Of a stretch of 64,000 bases of DNA, positions 39,901-46,759 are shown piece by piece. Position 1 is the stretch's first letter. Every line of letters starts with the position of its first letter. The stretch spans positions 1,225,425 to 1,289,424 of the forward strand of contig NW_008710478.1 of the NCBI RefSeq assembly GCF_000327385.1, written 5' to 3'. The translations under genes and the position numbers were made by a program. Under the pieces are notes generated by a model. It saw nothing but the letters and a program-made list of their open reading frames with translations. It did not search any database and was not told where the DNA came from. The DNA comes from Lottia gigantea (taxonomy: Eukaryota; Mollusca; Gastropoda; Lottiidae).

Positions 39901-40669
39901 CGACAGTGAATCACCTTTCTTGACTATAAACCACCCCTAGAAACTACCCAACTATCAGGTGTTTGCCATATTGAGTCACCCTTTGAATGAGTTATGTTCC
40001 ATAAATTTCAGTTGATAGTGCTGCTCATCCTGGTGATATACACGATGCTGATGTATAGATTCCATGGGTCACCCTTTTCTTTAATTGTACACAAAATCCA
40101 TCATTACTGAGATAGTCGGTTCCAAAGCATCTCGCCATTGCATATTCTACAATCATTTGATTATTTTCAGGTATGATCTGGTAGAAATAAGAGATGGTAT
40201 AAAAGATGACAGTACAGTATTAGGTCGTTACTGTGGTAGTGCGGTAAGTTATAACAGATTTCATCTTTCAATCAGAGTGTGAATTCAGTAATGACAAGAG
40301 GTTAAATGAGATAAGTGGTCGCCCTTTGGGGGTAGTGAAAATGATTTGTTGGTCGATTTAAACATAGGCATGACGATGTAGACATTTTCAGTAGATTTGA
40401 GGAGTTTTATGAATCTGCCTATTTTCACAAAGTTTTTATATTTCCAAACTAACCCGTTCACTCACACTCATAAAACTTTTCATTCTATATGTAATTATTT
40501 TTTGTACTTCCAGGCTCCTAAAGAAATCATCTCCTCAACAGAATATTTGATGATTCGTTTCAAATCAGACGATACGATTAACTGGAAGGGATTCCATGCT
40601 GTCTATAGTCTTGCTCATCCAGCCCAAATTGACTACGATTTAAAGGAGCTGGACACCGAGTTCAATTAG
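9796..40669 (+). CDS. BMP1/TLL: BMP1/tolloid-like procollagen C-proteinase (astacin metalloprotease), 18 exons
   Basis: This is a secreted zinc protease of the tolloid family, which in animals cleaves fibrillar procollagens, lysyl oxidase precursors and BMP antagonists such as chordin. Eighteen exons join in frame to 1092 codons: signal peptide (residues 1-25), prodomain to about 221 ending in the furin-type site RTRR, astacin domain (222-423) with zinc motif [13 protein letters not shown] at about 315-327 and Met-turn SIMHYA, then CUB1, CUB2, EGF1 (646-686), CUB3, EGF2 (802-843), CUB4 and CUB5. This is the full bilaterian BMP1/TLL order. The start ATG follows an in-frame TAG at 9742. Every intron has GT-AG ends. 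The protein is longer than human BMP1 (about 986 residues), mainly because of a long, very basic prodomain. It is convergent with TM9SF3. Orthology to the tolloid class is secure; BMP1 and TLL1/2 split within vertebrates. Confidence 0.97.
14867..15124. mobile_element. MITE with long terminal inverted repeats, TTAA ends
   Basis: The left arm TTAAAGGGATCGTAAATAGG is mirrored by the right end TACAATCCCTTTAA. The inverted similarity runs about 80 bases inward (GGGACACTGATAGC and TTGCACCATT occur in both arms), so the 258-bp element is largely a stem. TTAA at both ends is the expected piggyBac-type target duplication. No coding capacity. A related left arm lies at 909. Confidence 0.75.
15831..16066. 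mobile_element. Non-autonomous hAT element with 8-bp target duplication
   Basis: A 220-bp element (15839-16058) runs from CCCTGGTTCCCAAC to GTTGGGAACCACTG. It is flanked by perfect 8-bp direct repeats CTCTAGGC at 15831-15838 and 16059-16066. The CAGTGGTTCCCAAC-type terminus and 8-bp duplication are diagnostic of hAT (Charlie-like) transposons. The interior is G-rich on the plus strand (GGGGGTGTG repeated), non-coding and too short for a transposase, so an autonomous relative must have moved it. Confidence 0.88.
18103..18510. mobile_element. MITE, 'TTAAAGGnACA' family, copy 2, interrupted
   Basis: It aligns with 7386-7735 from the GTGCGCCATTCTTTTTGACC segment to the right end CTTGTCCCTTTAA; the left end is degraded. 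It is about 60 bp longer than copy 1, chiefly because a second palindromic element sits inside it at 18368-18447. Confidence 0.7.
18368..18447. mobile_element. About 80-bp palindromic MITE nested in the copy-2 MITE
   Basis: The left arm CTGGCCACGTTTCACTAAGG continues into TACGTAAGTAT. Its reverse complement, with few mismatches, forms the right arm (ATACTTACGCACCTAAGTGAAACGGGGGCC read on the plus strand). The arms cover nearly the whole insert, leaving a short loop. The host MITE copy at 7386 lacks it, so this is a true nested insertion. The target duplication is not clear. Confidence 0.7.
19339..19790 (-). other. Coding-like segment, unidentified
   Basis: A 90-codon open frame on the minus strand (19515-19787) encodes hydrophobic stretches resembling membrane helices ([19 protein letters not shown]). 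A second overlapping frame follows at 19339-19575. Composition is less AT-rich than the surrounding intron. I recognise no family and no clear splice sites. It could be a fragment of a dead membrane-protein gene on the strand opposite tolloid, or chance. Confidence 0.2.
20345..20703. mobile_element. MITE with TATACGCCCAC termini
   Basis: The left end TATACGCCCACACAT is mirrored by the right end AGTGGGCGTATA 359 bp away, giving 11-bp terminal inverted repeats with TA at the borders. The interior is AT-rich and non-coding. The TA borders suggest a Tc1/mariner-type target site, but the superfamily is inferred. Confidence 0.6.
23111..23394. mobile_element. MITE with GGGCACACGAGA termini
   Basis: The left end TTAAAGGTCTGGGCACACGA is mirrored by the right end TCTCGTGTGCCCGCACCTTAA. 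A third copy of GGGCACACGAG lies inside at about 23194. TTAA occurs at both borders, as in TTAA-targeting transposons. No coding capacity, though an open frame crosses its right half by chance. Confidence 0.7.
24259..24526 (+). CDS. BMP1/TLL: tolloid exon 2 (prodomain)
   Basis: Starts after TATTTCAG with the conserved [13 protein letters not shown] of the tolloid prodomain and ends at donor GTAAGT. The second half is lysine-rich ([16 protein letters not shown]). Confidence 0.93.
24823..24967. repeat. Pair of identical 23-24-bp direct repeats
   Basis: TCGTTAAAGAAATTGATGAG followed by AACT occurs at about 24824-24847 and again at about 24944-24967, roughly 120 bases apart. The sequence between does not look like a transposon with inverted ends. 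It is either a local duplication or a long target-site duplication around an unrecognised insert. Confidence 0.6.
28293..28440 (+). mobile_element. tRNA-derived SINE-like fragment
   Basis: GGCCGCAGCGCAGTAGCTTA followed by GTGAGTTAGACGCTTACTTGTTAACC has the shape of a tRNA 5' half with a pol III A box (TAGCTTAGTGAGTTAGACG). The B-box region is degenerate (GAAGTTACTTTATTCAATTTC), so it is unlikely to be a functional tRNA. SINE heads of this kind are common in molluscs. The right border is uncertain and no target duplication was found. Confidence 0.45.
29281..29588 (+). CDS. BMP1/TLL: tolloid exon 3 (basic prodomain, furin site, start of protease)
   Basis: Encodes a lysine/arginine-rich stretch of about 75 residues, then KLKRTRR (furin-type site), then [19 protein letters not shown], the conserved N-terminus of the mature astacin domain (human AATSRPERVWPDGVIPFVI). 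Confidence 0.96.
29711..30574. repeat. Minisatellite, about 39 copies of a 22-bp unit
   Basis: The unit CTCTTAATAATATACCACTA plus GG is repeated head to tail for about 865 bp with scattered substitutions. The CCACTAGG part varies most (CAACTAGG, CCAGTAGG, CCAAAAGG, CCAATGGG). Adjacent copies share variants, suggesting expansion in blocks. There are no spacers, so it is not a CRISPR-like array. Confidence 0.95.
31782..32288 (-). other. Coding-like segment, unidentified
   Basis: Three overlapping minus-strand open frames (66, 71 and 95 codons) succeed each other across 500 bases of relatively GC-richer DNA. One has several cysteines ([28 protein letters not shown]). I recognise no family and no start or splice site convinces. 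It may be a fragment of a decayed or unannotated gene lying antisense inside the tolloid intron. Confidence 0.25.
33703..33823 (+). CDS. BMP1/TLL: tolloid exon 4 (astacin domain)
   Basis: Encodes [20 protein letters not shown] and [10 protein letters not shown] of the astacin fold, matching [20 protein letters not shown] in human BMP1. Acceptor ATTATTGTAG, donor GTAGGT. Confidence 0.96.
34114..34292 (+). CDS. BMP1/TLL: tolloid exon 5 (catalytic zinc motif)
   Basis: Contains the CCSFVGKRG cysteine loop typical of tolloids and the full astacin zinc signature [19 protein letters not shown] with three histidines and the catalytic glutamate. The usual TRPDRD has threonine in place of proline, which should not affect metal binding. 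Confidence 0.98.
34732..34965 (+). CDS. BMP1/TLL: tolloid exon 6 (Met-turn, end of protease)
   Basis: Encodes [19 protein letters not shown], which carries the Met-turn and the zinc-liganding tyrosine, and ends at QAKKLYRCP, the astacin-CUB boundary. Confidence 0.97.
35117..35326 (+). CDS. BMP1/TLL: tolloid exon 7 (CUB1, first part)
   Basis: Encodes [12 protein letters not shown] through YIEVRDGYY. The calcium-site glutamate and aspartate of the CUB fold are present. The donor lies in TTAG|GTTAGT, and this exon end plus donor is copied in the next intron. Confidence 0.95.
35327..35620 (+). repeat. Tandem partial copies of exon 7 with its splice donor
   Basis: The last part of exon 7 (ATAGAAGTTAGAGATGG... 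TTATTAG|GTTAGT) and the first 40 intron bases recur three times, with donor-like GTTAGT at 35423, 35496 and 35593 against the true donor at 35327. The spacings are 96, 73 and 97 bases. The copies lack the upstream half of the exon and its acceptor. Using any later donor would run into an in-frame TAG directly after the true junction. Confidence 0.9.
35841..35954 (+). CDS. BMP1/TLL: tolloid exon 8 (CUB1, second part)
   Basis: Encodes [19 protein letters not shown] and GKGFVAEYE, completing CUB1. It matches RFCGSKLPEPIVSTDSRLW of human BMP1. Confidence 0.96.
36262..36407 (+). CDS. BMP1/TLL: tolloid exon 9 (CUB2, first part)
   Basis: Encodes [20 protein letters not shown] through LKFQSFE. Phase-0 donor GTAAGT. 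Confidence 0.96.
36649..36844 (+). CDS. BMP1/TLL: tolloid exon 10 (CUB2, second part)
   Basis: Encodes [30 protein letters not shown] and AGFAASFVK, the end of CUB2, which contacts substrate in other tolloids. Confidence 0.96.
36987..37109 (+). CDS. BMP1/TLL: tolloid exon 11 (EGF1)
   Basis: One complete calcium-binding EGF module beginning [14 protein letters not shown] with six cysteines. A 21-base piece of this exon recurs near 45327. Confidence 0.96.
37418..37578 (+). CDS. BMP1/TLL: tolloid exon 12 (CUB3, first part)
   Basis: Encodes [20 protein letters not shown] to FDLEGSN. Phase-0 donor GTAAGT. Confidence 0.96.
37946..38129 (+). CDS. BMP1/TLL: tolloid exon 13 (CUB3, second part)
   Basis: Encodes [15 protein letters not shown] and [16 protein letters not shown], completing CUB3. 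Confidence 0.96.
38606..38731 (+). CDS. BMP1/TLL: tolloid exon 14 (EGF2)
   Basis: A second complete calcium-binding EGF module, [16 protein letters not shown], matching DKDECSKDNGGCQQDC of human BMP1. Confidence 0.96.
39000..39341 (+). CDS. BMP1/TLL: tolloid exon 15 (whole CUB4)
   Basis: A single 342-base exon carries all of CUB4 ([19 protein letters not shown] to [11 protein letters not shown]), whereas CUB1, 2, 3 and 5 are each split by introns. The codon mix is visibly more GC-rich than in neighbouring exons. Confidence 0.97.
39573..39750 (+). CDS. BMP1/TLL: tolloid exon 16 (CUB5, first part)
   Basis: Encodes [20 protein letters not shown] and ends ETDC. It matches the CUB5 start with DLYSHAQFGDNNYPG in human BMP1. 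Confidence 0.95.
40171..40243 (+). CDS. BMP1/TLL: tolloid exon 17 (CUB5, middle)
   Basis: A short exon encoding [20 protein letters not shown] followed by CGSA. Confidence 0.95.
40514..40669 (+). CDS. BMP1/TLL: tolloid exon 18 (end of CUB5, stop)
   Basis: Encodes [20 protein letters not shown] and WKGFHAVY, then a short acidic tail KELDTEFN before TAG at 40667-40669. Confidence 0.96.
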   Translation, partial: APKEIISSTEYLMIRFKSDDTINWKGFHAVYSLAHPAQIDYDLKELDTEFN

Positions 40670-40863
40670 CATGACTCCGTGACACATTGACTCATTGACT
40701 CAGTGACTCCATAGTGTGAGCTGTTTCTATTTATTGTGTTTACCGAGTGTTGCGTTACTCGTCAGAAGGTATCCCAAGATGTACATTGTGGAGGATATTG
40801 ACCAATCACTGTTGAGCTTACAGATTGTTTGAATGTGAGAGCCAATCAGTGTGGTTATTATAT

Positions 40864-40869
40864 AATAAA
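40864..40869 (+). promoter_or_regulatory. First possible poly(A) signal for tolloid
   Basis: AATAAA about 195 bases after the stop codon; the nearest candidate for mRNA 3'-end formation. A second AATAAA lies at 41866. Confidence 0.45.
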
Positions 40870-41865
40870 GGCAGGGTCGTAATCTGTTATTAAATATATC
40901 CTAAAATGATCCGTACTCAACCCGAGCTGAACACAGGCGTACATGTAAGCCCACAAATGCTATAAAAATATCTCATTAACTCAAAAGCATTTGGTTTTTA
41001 AGTACTACGGACGCCTATGTTTTTGTCTCAACATGAAAGAGTTGGCAGCAGGATCTGAGTGTGTGCGGGAACCACTTTGGAAACAAAAGTTGTGAAATGT
41101 TTAACCAATCAATATGTTTTTAAGTTGACTTCTATGTATTTGTAAATATTGTTTTTTTATCTTTTGATATGAAGTTATCTAATTGTAAAGTATCGACACT
41201 GTAGACTGTAGTTTTGTAGTTTTAAAGTTTTTAGCTTAGTTATCTTTTACTGATATCTATTACTCTTATTTCTAAAATCTTTTTATCTTTTTATAAATCT
41301 AGTCAATGCGCTTTATCTTTTCATGTATCTAAAGAATTGGGTGAGTCGACAATGGACCCGAGGGCTCATAATTTCTAAAGTCAAGATAAGATCATACATC
41401 GCTGATTAAAATCTTATGATGGTGGTAAAATCCTTTAAACTGCTCCATCTTGGTTGTTAATTCTCGTGGGATATTTCATCATAATGATATCTTGAATTAT
41501 ATAAGCATGAAATTATCATTTTAATATTATCATTTATAGCCAAATTCTAAATTTTTAGTTTGGTTTAGATATTTTATTGTATTTCGACTCAACTTTTGTG
41601 TATCGTGAAGTAATAGCTTACATTTTACGTATTTTCATCTATAAACCAATGTCTTCTTAAAATTGATTTGAGGAGATAGTCGTAGTGTATTTTATAATCT
41701 GTTCTGTCATTATCTTTATCTTTATTTGTAAATACTGTTTAATAATTTATATATTACTCTCTATTGTACAGTATATTTCTTGATAATATTAACAGTCAAA
41801 CATTGTAGAATTAGTGTAGAATTGAAAGGAAATGTAGTTTTAACTTTTTACAGTATTTCAAATCC

Positions 41866-41871
41866 AATAAA
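41866..41871 (+). promoter_or_regulatory. Second possible poly(A) signal for tolloid
   Basis: AATAAA 1.2 kb after the stop, just before the 21-bp satellite begins. If used, the 3' UTR would span 40670 to about 41890. Confidence 0.4.
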
Positions 41872-41894
41872 CAGTCAAATACTTCTTCAAATTG

Positions 41895-42810
41895 TGACTC
41901 ATATTGATCAGTCCATGACTCATATTGATCAGTCCATGACTCATATTGATCAGTCCATGACTCATATTGATCAGTCCATAACTCATATTGATCAGTCCAT
42001 GACTCGTATTGACCAGTCCATGACTCGTATTGATCAGTACATGATTCATTTTGATCAATCCATAACTCATTTGGATCAGCAAACACTCCGACAGTATAGT
42101 CCATAACTATGATAAGTTCATGACTCCTATTGATCAGTTTATGACACTATTTGACCAATGGATCAGCCAATAACCTATATTGATCAGTCCACGACTCATA
42201 GGATTGTATTGATTTCAACTCCTATCGGTCAGTCCTTGACTAGCATTGGTCAGTTCATGACTCATGTTGATCAGACCATGGCTCGTATTGATCAGTCTAT
42301 CGGCACATTACTCATCTTGATAAGGCAATGACCCATCAAATTAATCAGTTTGTGAGTCGAATTGATCAGTACATTACTTATATTGATCAGATCATAATTC
42401 AAGTTAATCAGTCATTGAATCATATCGATCAGTCCTGGTCTAATTTTGATAAGTCCATGACTCATGTTGATGGGTTCAAATTGATCAGTCTATAACTTAA
42501 ATGGATCAGTCCATGACTCGTATTGATCAGTCCATGACTCATTTTGATCAGCAAACACTCCGATAGAATCGTCCATAACTATGATAAGTTCAGACTCATA
42601 TTGATCTATGACCCCAATGGATCAGCCAATAACCTGTATTGATCAGTCCATGACTCATAGGATTGTATCAATTTAAACTCATATCGCTCAGTCCTTGACT
42701 CGCATTGGTCAGTTCATGACTCATGTTGATCAGACCATGGCTCGAATTGATCAGTTCCTGCCTTATTTTGATCAGCCCAGTCCAGTCTATGACTACTATT
42801 GTTCAGTATA
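41895..42810. repeat. 21-bp satellite (TGATCAGTCCATGACTCATA-T) with a higher-order repeat
   Basis: The unit starts as near-identical 21-base copies and becomes degenerate to the right. Blocks differ in ways that recur: the segment around 42067 (GATCAGCAAACACTCCGA, then CCATAACTATGATAAGTTCA) returns at about 42545, so a unit of about 470 bp was itself duplicated. Seven codons per unit keep frames open on both strands (THIDQSM in one), which explains the chance open frames here. It lies between the 3' ends of two convergent genes. Confidence 0.93.
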
Positions 42811-42948
42811 TGCACACATGTAACATCAATCCTGATATCAAAATGGACTTCCTTTTTGCTTCTCCGGAAATGAAAAATATTTGCGTCTATCTGTCTATAG
42901 TATATCTATCTGCATCTATCATAACAGCATGGTGATATTTGAAACAAG

Positions 42949-42954
42949 TTTATT
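42949..42954 (-). promoter_or_regulatory. Possible distal poly(A) signal for TM9SF3
   Basis: AATAAA on the minus strand (TTTATT on plus), 3.7 kb beyond the TM9SF3 stop. It would give a long 3' UTR. Nearer minus-strand TTTATT motifs also exist, so use of this one is a guess. Confidence 0.25.
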
Positions 42955-44079
42955 TACAAATGAATCTGTATATACATAACCCATATAATAAAATATAATA
43001 ATAATCTTATACACAATAGGATTTACCCTCAGATAATACAATACATGACTTACAGTACGTTACAAATAATAATAAACAGTTATCTGTCCCTAAAACAACC
43101 AACAAGCATGATAATAGTTTCCAAAGATAACAATTCTTGTTTACATTATTTATGAAGTCCAAAATTTATTAATAAATAAACTGTTGCTTAATTACCATAG
43201 ACTAGGACTGGATGTTTCACCAGATGGGGACTATCTTGGTATCATGAAATAAAGAGTTGACAAACTGTGAAGTCTTAATCTAATTATCAAATGTAATTTT
43301 CTTGATGAGCCTCTATGACATGATGGAAACTGGTATATTAGCGTTTGTGATAACGTAAGCACATAAAGCATATGCCTGGATGATGTTTCCTTTTCATAAA
43401 GCTTTCATGGCTCAGTAAAAGCTGAGCTTAATTTTACCAAGTTAGATGTAATGAAATGGAGTTTTAGATCTGACTAATTAACTTAGGTTACCTATTGAAG
43501 TGAATCTTTTTTATATGTTGAAGTGCAAAAAATGACATCAATAACACTCTGGAAATAAATAATTTTGAAATGACAATGATAATTTACAGTAAATATATTA
43601 ATAATTTTACACCCTTGGTATATACAATATAATATTACAACCATTCATACATCCCTATCACATTCATACTAATATATATATTACACAGAATTATAGCCTA
43701 GTTAGCTATCACTTCAACCTATTATTGACCTCAACTGTTTTAAATTCAATTCATTTACATTATTACAGATTCAAATAATAAGTTCTCTTGCCTTTGTATG
43801 TGTACCAGGAACCCATAGAGCTTCAAATTCCAACATTTATATTTCCTGAAAGGCATATGTGGTTCCTGTCATTCAACAAATTATGAGTTTCCTGTTCCAA
43901 TAGCAATTTTAACATATGAATAAATTAATTGAAATATAATGAAAGTGGTATGAGAAAATAAGGAACATCTACTATAGGATACTATAACAACTAACCTGGG
44001 CAATATACATTATATATCTCTAACTGATAATAGCAAACGTGATTCACAAAAAAGTTTGTATAAAACTATGCCTTGAGTC

Positions 44080-44215
44080 AAGTACAGAAGCAATGACTTG
44101 AGCTTTATTAAAACAAAAGCAACAAGCATCTATGCCTGGAGTTAAGTAAACATACAGTAAACATACAGTAAACATACAGAAGCAACAACTTCAGCTTTAA
44201 TAAAACATTGATATA
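44080..44215. repeat. Diverged tandem duplication with inner 11-bp triplication
   Basis: A segment from ATGCCTTGAGTCAAGTACAG to GAGCTTTATTAAAACA is followed by a second version, ATGCCTGGAGTTAAGTA... CAGCTTTAATAAAACA. Inside the second, AGTAAACATAC is repeated three times. Confidence 0.7.
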
Positions 44216-45317
44216 AGGCAGGATTTGAAATATCTTTGGAACTAACTGGTGATAGTGATATTTTAAGCTATTTGGAATGTACTACATGTAATAAGTGTTA
44301 AACTAATTATGTCCAATAAACAGTTAATTTATACAGCCTAAGTAAATTTAAGAAACAACAGTTTTATGGATATAAAATTCTATTTATCATTTAAACACAA
44401 TGTTTAATTACACATACAGGTAACGTTCTCAAGTGATAAGGTTACCTGTATATAATAAACAGCAGTTTATATCCATTAGGGTTGGGTAAAATGATCGAAA
44501 TAATCAATTATCGTTGACATGGAATTTATAACTTCGATTAACGATTATCAAATTTCATAATCGATTATATGTCATTGTTGCACTGTAACAAGTAGTAATC
44601 TCTTCCACAAAGTTTTCCTTCAGCACATGAAATATCCACATGACGCAAAAATTACCCATAAAATTAAGAATTTTGAATGTTGTCCGTTTTCAAATCAACA
44701 TTACTTCCACCTAAAAATAAGTGGACAGATCATATTTTGAATCGTTCTGAGATAAGAACATATTCTTTACTCAACTATACCAAAATAAACACCAGTAAAA
44801 ACCATATCAAATAGAAAATTGTAATTATTATAATTTATCACTCAGTAATTATATTCCTACAAACTTCACCACATAATGTTTTAAATTTTCACTGAGAAAC
44901 GCTCATGGGCCTTATTCTTGAAAACTTCACTGAAGATGATTTTACTTTTCCAGTCATCTAATTGGTCGATCACTAAAATCGATTTTAAATTCAATTATTC
45001 TATAATCAGATTACTGTGTTCCTTAAAATCTTGATTTTATCTTAGTGAAATTTTTGAGAATAAGGTTTTGCTTTCTTTATTTCCTTTGACCCAAAATCAC
45101 AACAAATGAAGAAATCTTAAGATTATTATACCCAAGCATTGAAGCTAGACAGCATATTTTGACTTTCATGATGAAACCAACCCTGGACGAGTTAACATTT
45201 TACCAGGTGATGATGCAATAAACTATCCTTGTGTTGTCAAACAAAAATATTAGTGCATTCAAGTCAAAGTTCAAATATCAACACGTAACTGTTAGGTTGA
45301 TTAAGTGGTAATGAACA

Positions 45318-45357
45318 CAATGCACATGCAATATTGGCTTTGAACTATTCTACTTCA
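45318..45357 (+). repeat. Short sequence matching tolloid exon 11
   Basis: TGCAATATTGGCTTTGAACT plus A (about 45327-45347) is identical to part of exon 11 (about 37063-37083), and flanking bases are partly similar (AATGCACA against AATGTACG). It is too short to code for an EGF module and has no splice sites. Confidence 0.6.
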
Positions 45358-45781
45358 AAATATAGGACTGTCCTTGGTCATGTTTATAATCAGAGAAAAA
45401 CATATCTTGCAGGACTTAACAAATAAATCCAGGGAAAATCTGCTCAACAATCTCACACATTACAATTCCATTCACTCTAGTACTCACAAAATACATTAAA
45501 ATAACCAAAATGTGATGCAGTGATAAGATTTATCACAAACATCATTTGTTCCAGGTTTCTATATATATACAGTTTAAACGTCTACATCCCACAGTTCTAC
45601 TCTTAACCTCAGTAGAATAATTTACATTTAAAATAACTTTATTTAATAAACACTACAACCTGCTGGCACATGATCCAATTTGATACGATATACTGGTAAA
45701 TAACAAATTATTTATTTTCATAGGCCTCAAATTACCTGGCTGTTTCAATTTATGGTTTCTCATTTTTCTTCAAATTTTCTG

Positions 45782-45802
45782 CTATATATATATATATATA
45801 TA
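45782..45802. repeat. TA microsatellite
   Basis: About ten TA dinucleotides in a row. A shorter run lies near 46877. Confidence 0.9.
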
Positions 45803-46691
45803 TTCATTTTAGAAAAGCTTCATGCTTATTGGATCTGCTGGATATTTGAAGAGGCAAGTCCAAATACATTTCATTGGATTTATACTACGCTTCACTGAAG
45901 TGAAACAATCATCAATATTCAATAAATTGGATTATGTAACATGACTGTAGAGTGAACACTTGTAAATAAATTCAAACATCCTCTTTCCTTCAGAATCATA
46001 TTCTGGTCCATTTACTTACACTTTTATTCTATATCACACCATGTTTACAATGCAGGAGAGATAGAACCATTCAATCTGAGAGGAGTAAGACACTCATCTT
46101 TATTCCTGAACTTGATAACCTATGAGGGCCATTCATCACTCAGAGAAAATTGATATACATCAAAACACTGAAATCAAGGTCGATATTTCAAAAGAACACA
46201 AAATCCAAGAAGCAAGCAACTTAGGAGTCAACAGATATCAAATCTGTGTTTTCTAGGTGATATCGTGTTGGTCTGTTTTTGAGTCAATATTTGTACACCA
46301 GACATCAGAAGTTGTTTATTTATAGGTAATACTACTGTCTGATTATTGCAAGATGTTTCAAAAGTTTGAAATTCAGCAGCAAGACTATTTGTTATTGTAA
46401 TAAAATCATAAAACATTTTCTTTCATTTTCTGTACAGTTGCATCTCAACCTTATCACAGGCTTACAGCAAGGCGACTTGAGGATGTTTTCTAAACATTGG
46501 AATGCTCACTGTATTCAATGTCACTTGTATCAACACTATAACCACAGATATATCTAGACATACTCTCTCCTGCATTGGTTCAGTCTTTCACCACTTAAGA
46601 TTCATAATATTAGTTCACATAAAAAGTAAGATAGTCACATTTATCAAGTCCCTCAGTAAATAGTCTCAGATATCCAGATTCAACCATATTT

Positions 46692-46759
46692 TTAGTCAAT
46701 TTTGACTGTGGAGTAGATTTTACGAATAAACATGCTAGTTCCCATGTAACCAAACGTAC
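46692..46759 (-). CDS. TM9SF3: TM9SF3 exon 15 (C-terminus, stop)
   Basis: Encodes [20 protein letters not shown] then ID and TAA; human ends GYMGTSAFVRKIYTNVKID. Confidence 0.96.

Larger units (their letters stand above)
42811..46691. other. 3' UTR or intergenic DNA between the two convergent genes
   Basis: AT-rich and non-coding. It includes a diverged tandem duplication with an inner triplication of AGTAAACATAC (44080-44215), a fragment resembling tolloid exon 11 (45318-45357) and a TA dinucleotide run (45782-45802). It may be largely the 3' UTR of TM9SF3, which is long in other animals. Confidence 0.5.

Noticed and set aside
41780-42106. Open frames of about 100 codons on both strands encoding THIDQSM or ESWTDQY repeats
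   Set aside because: A 21-bp repeat keeps any stop-free frame open; frames exist on both strands and the copies decay to the right without regard to frame.
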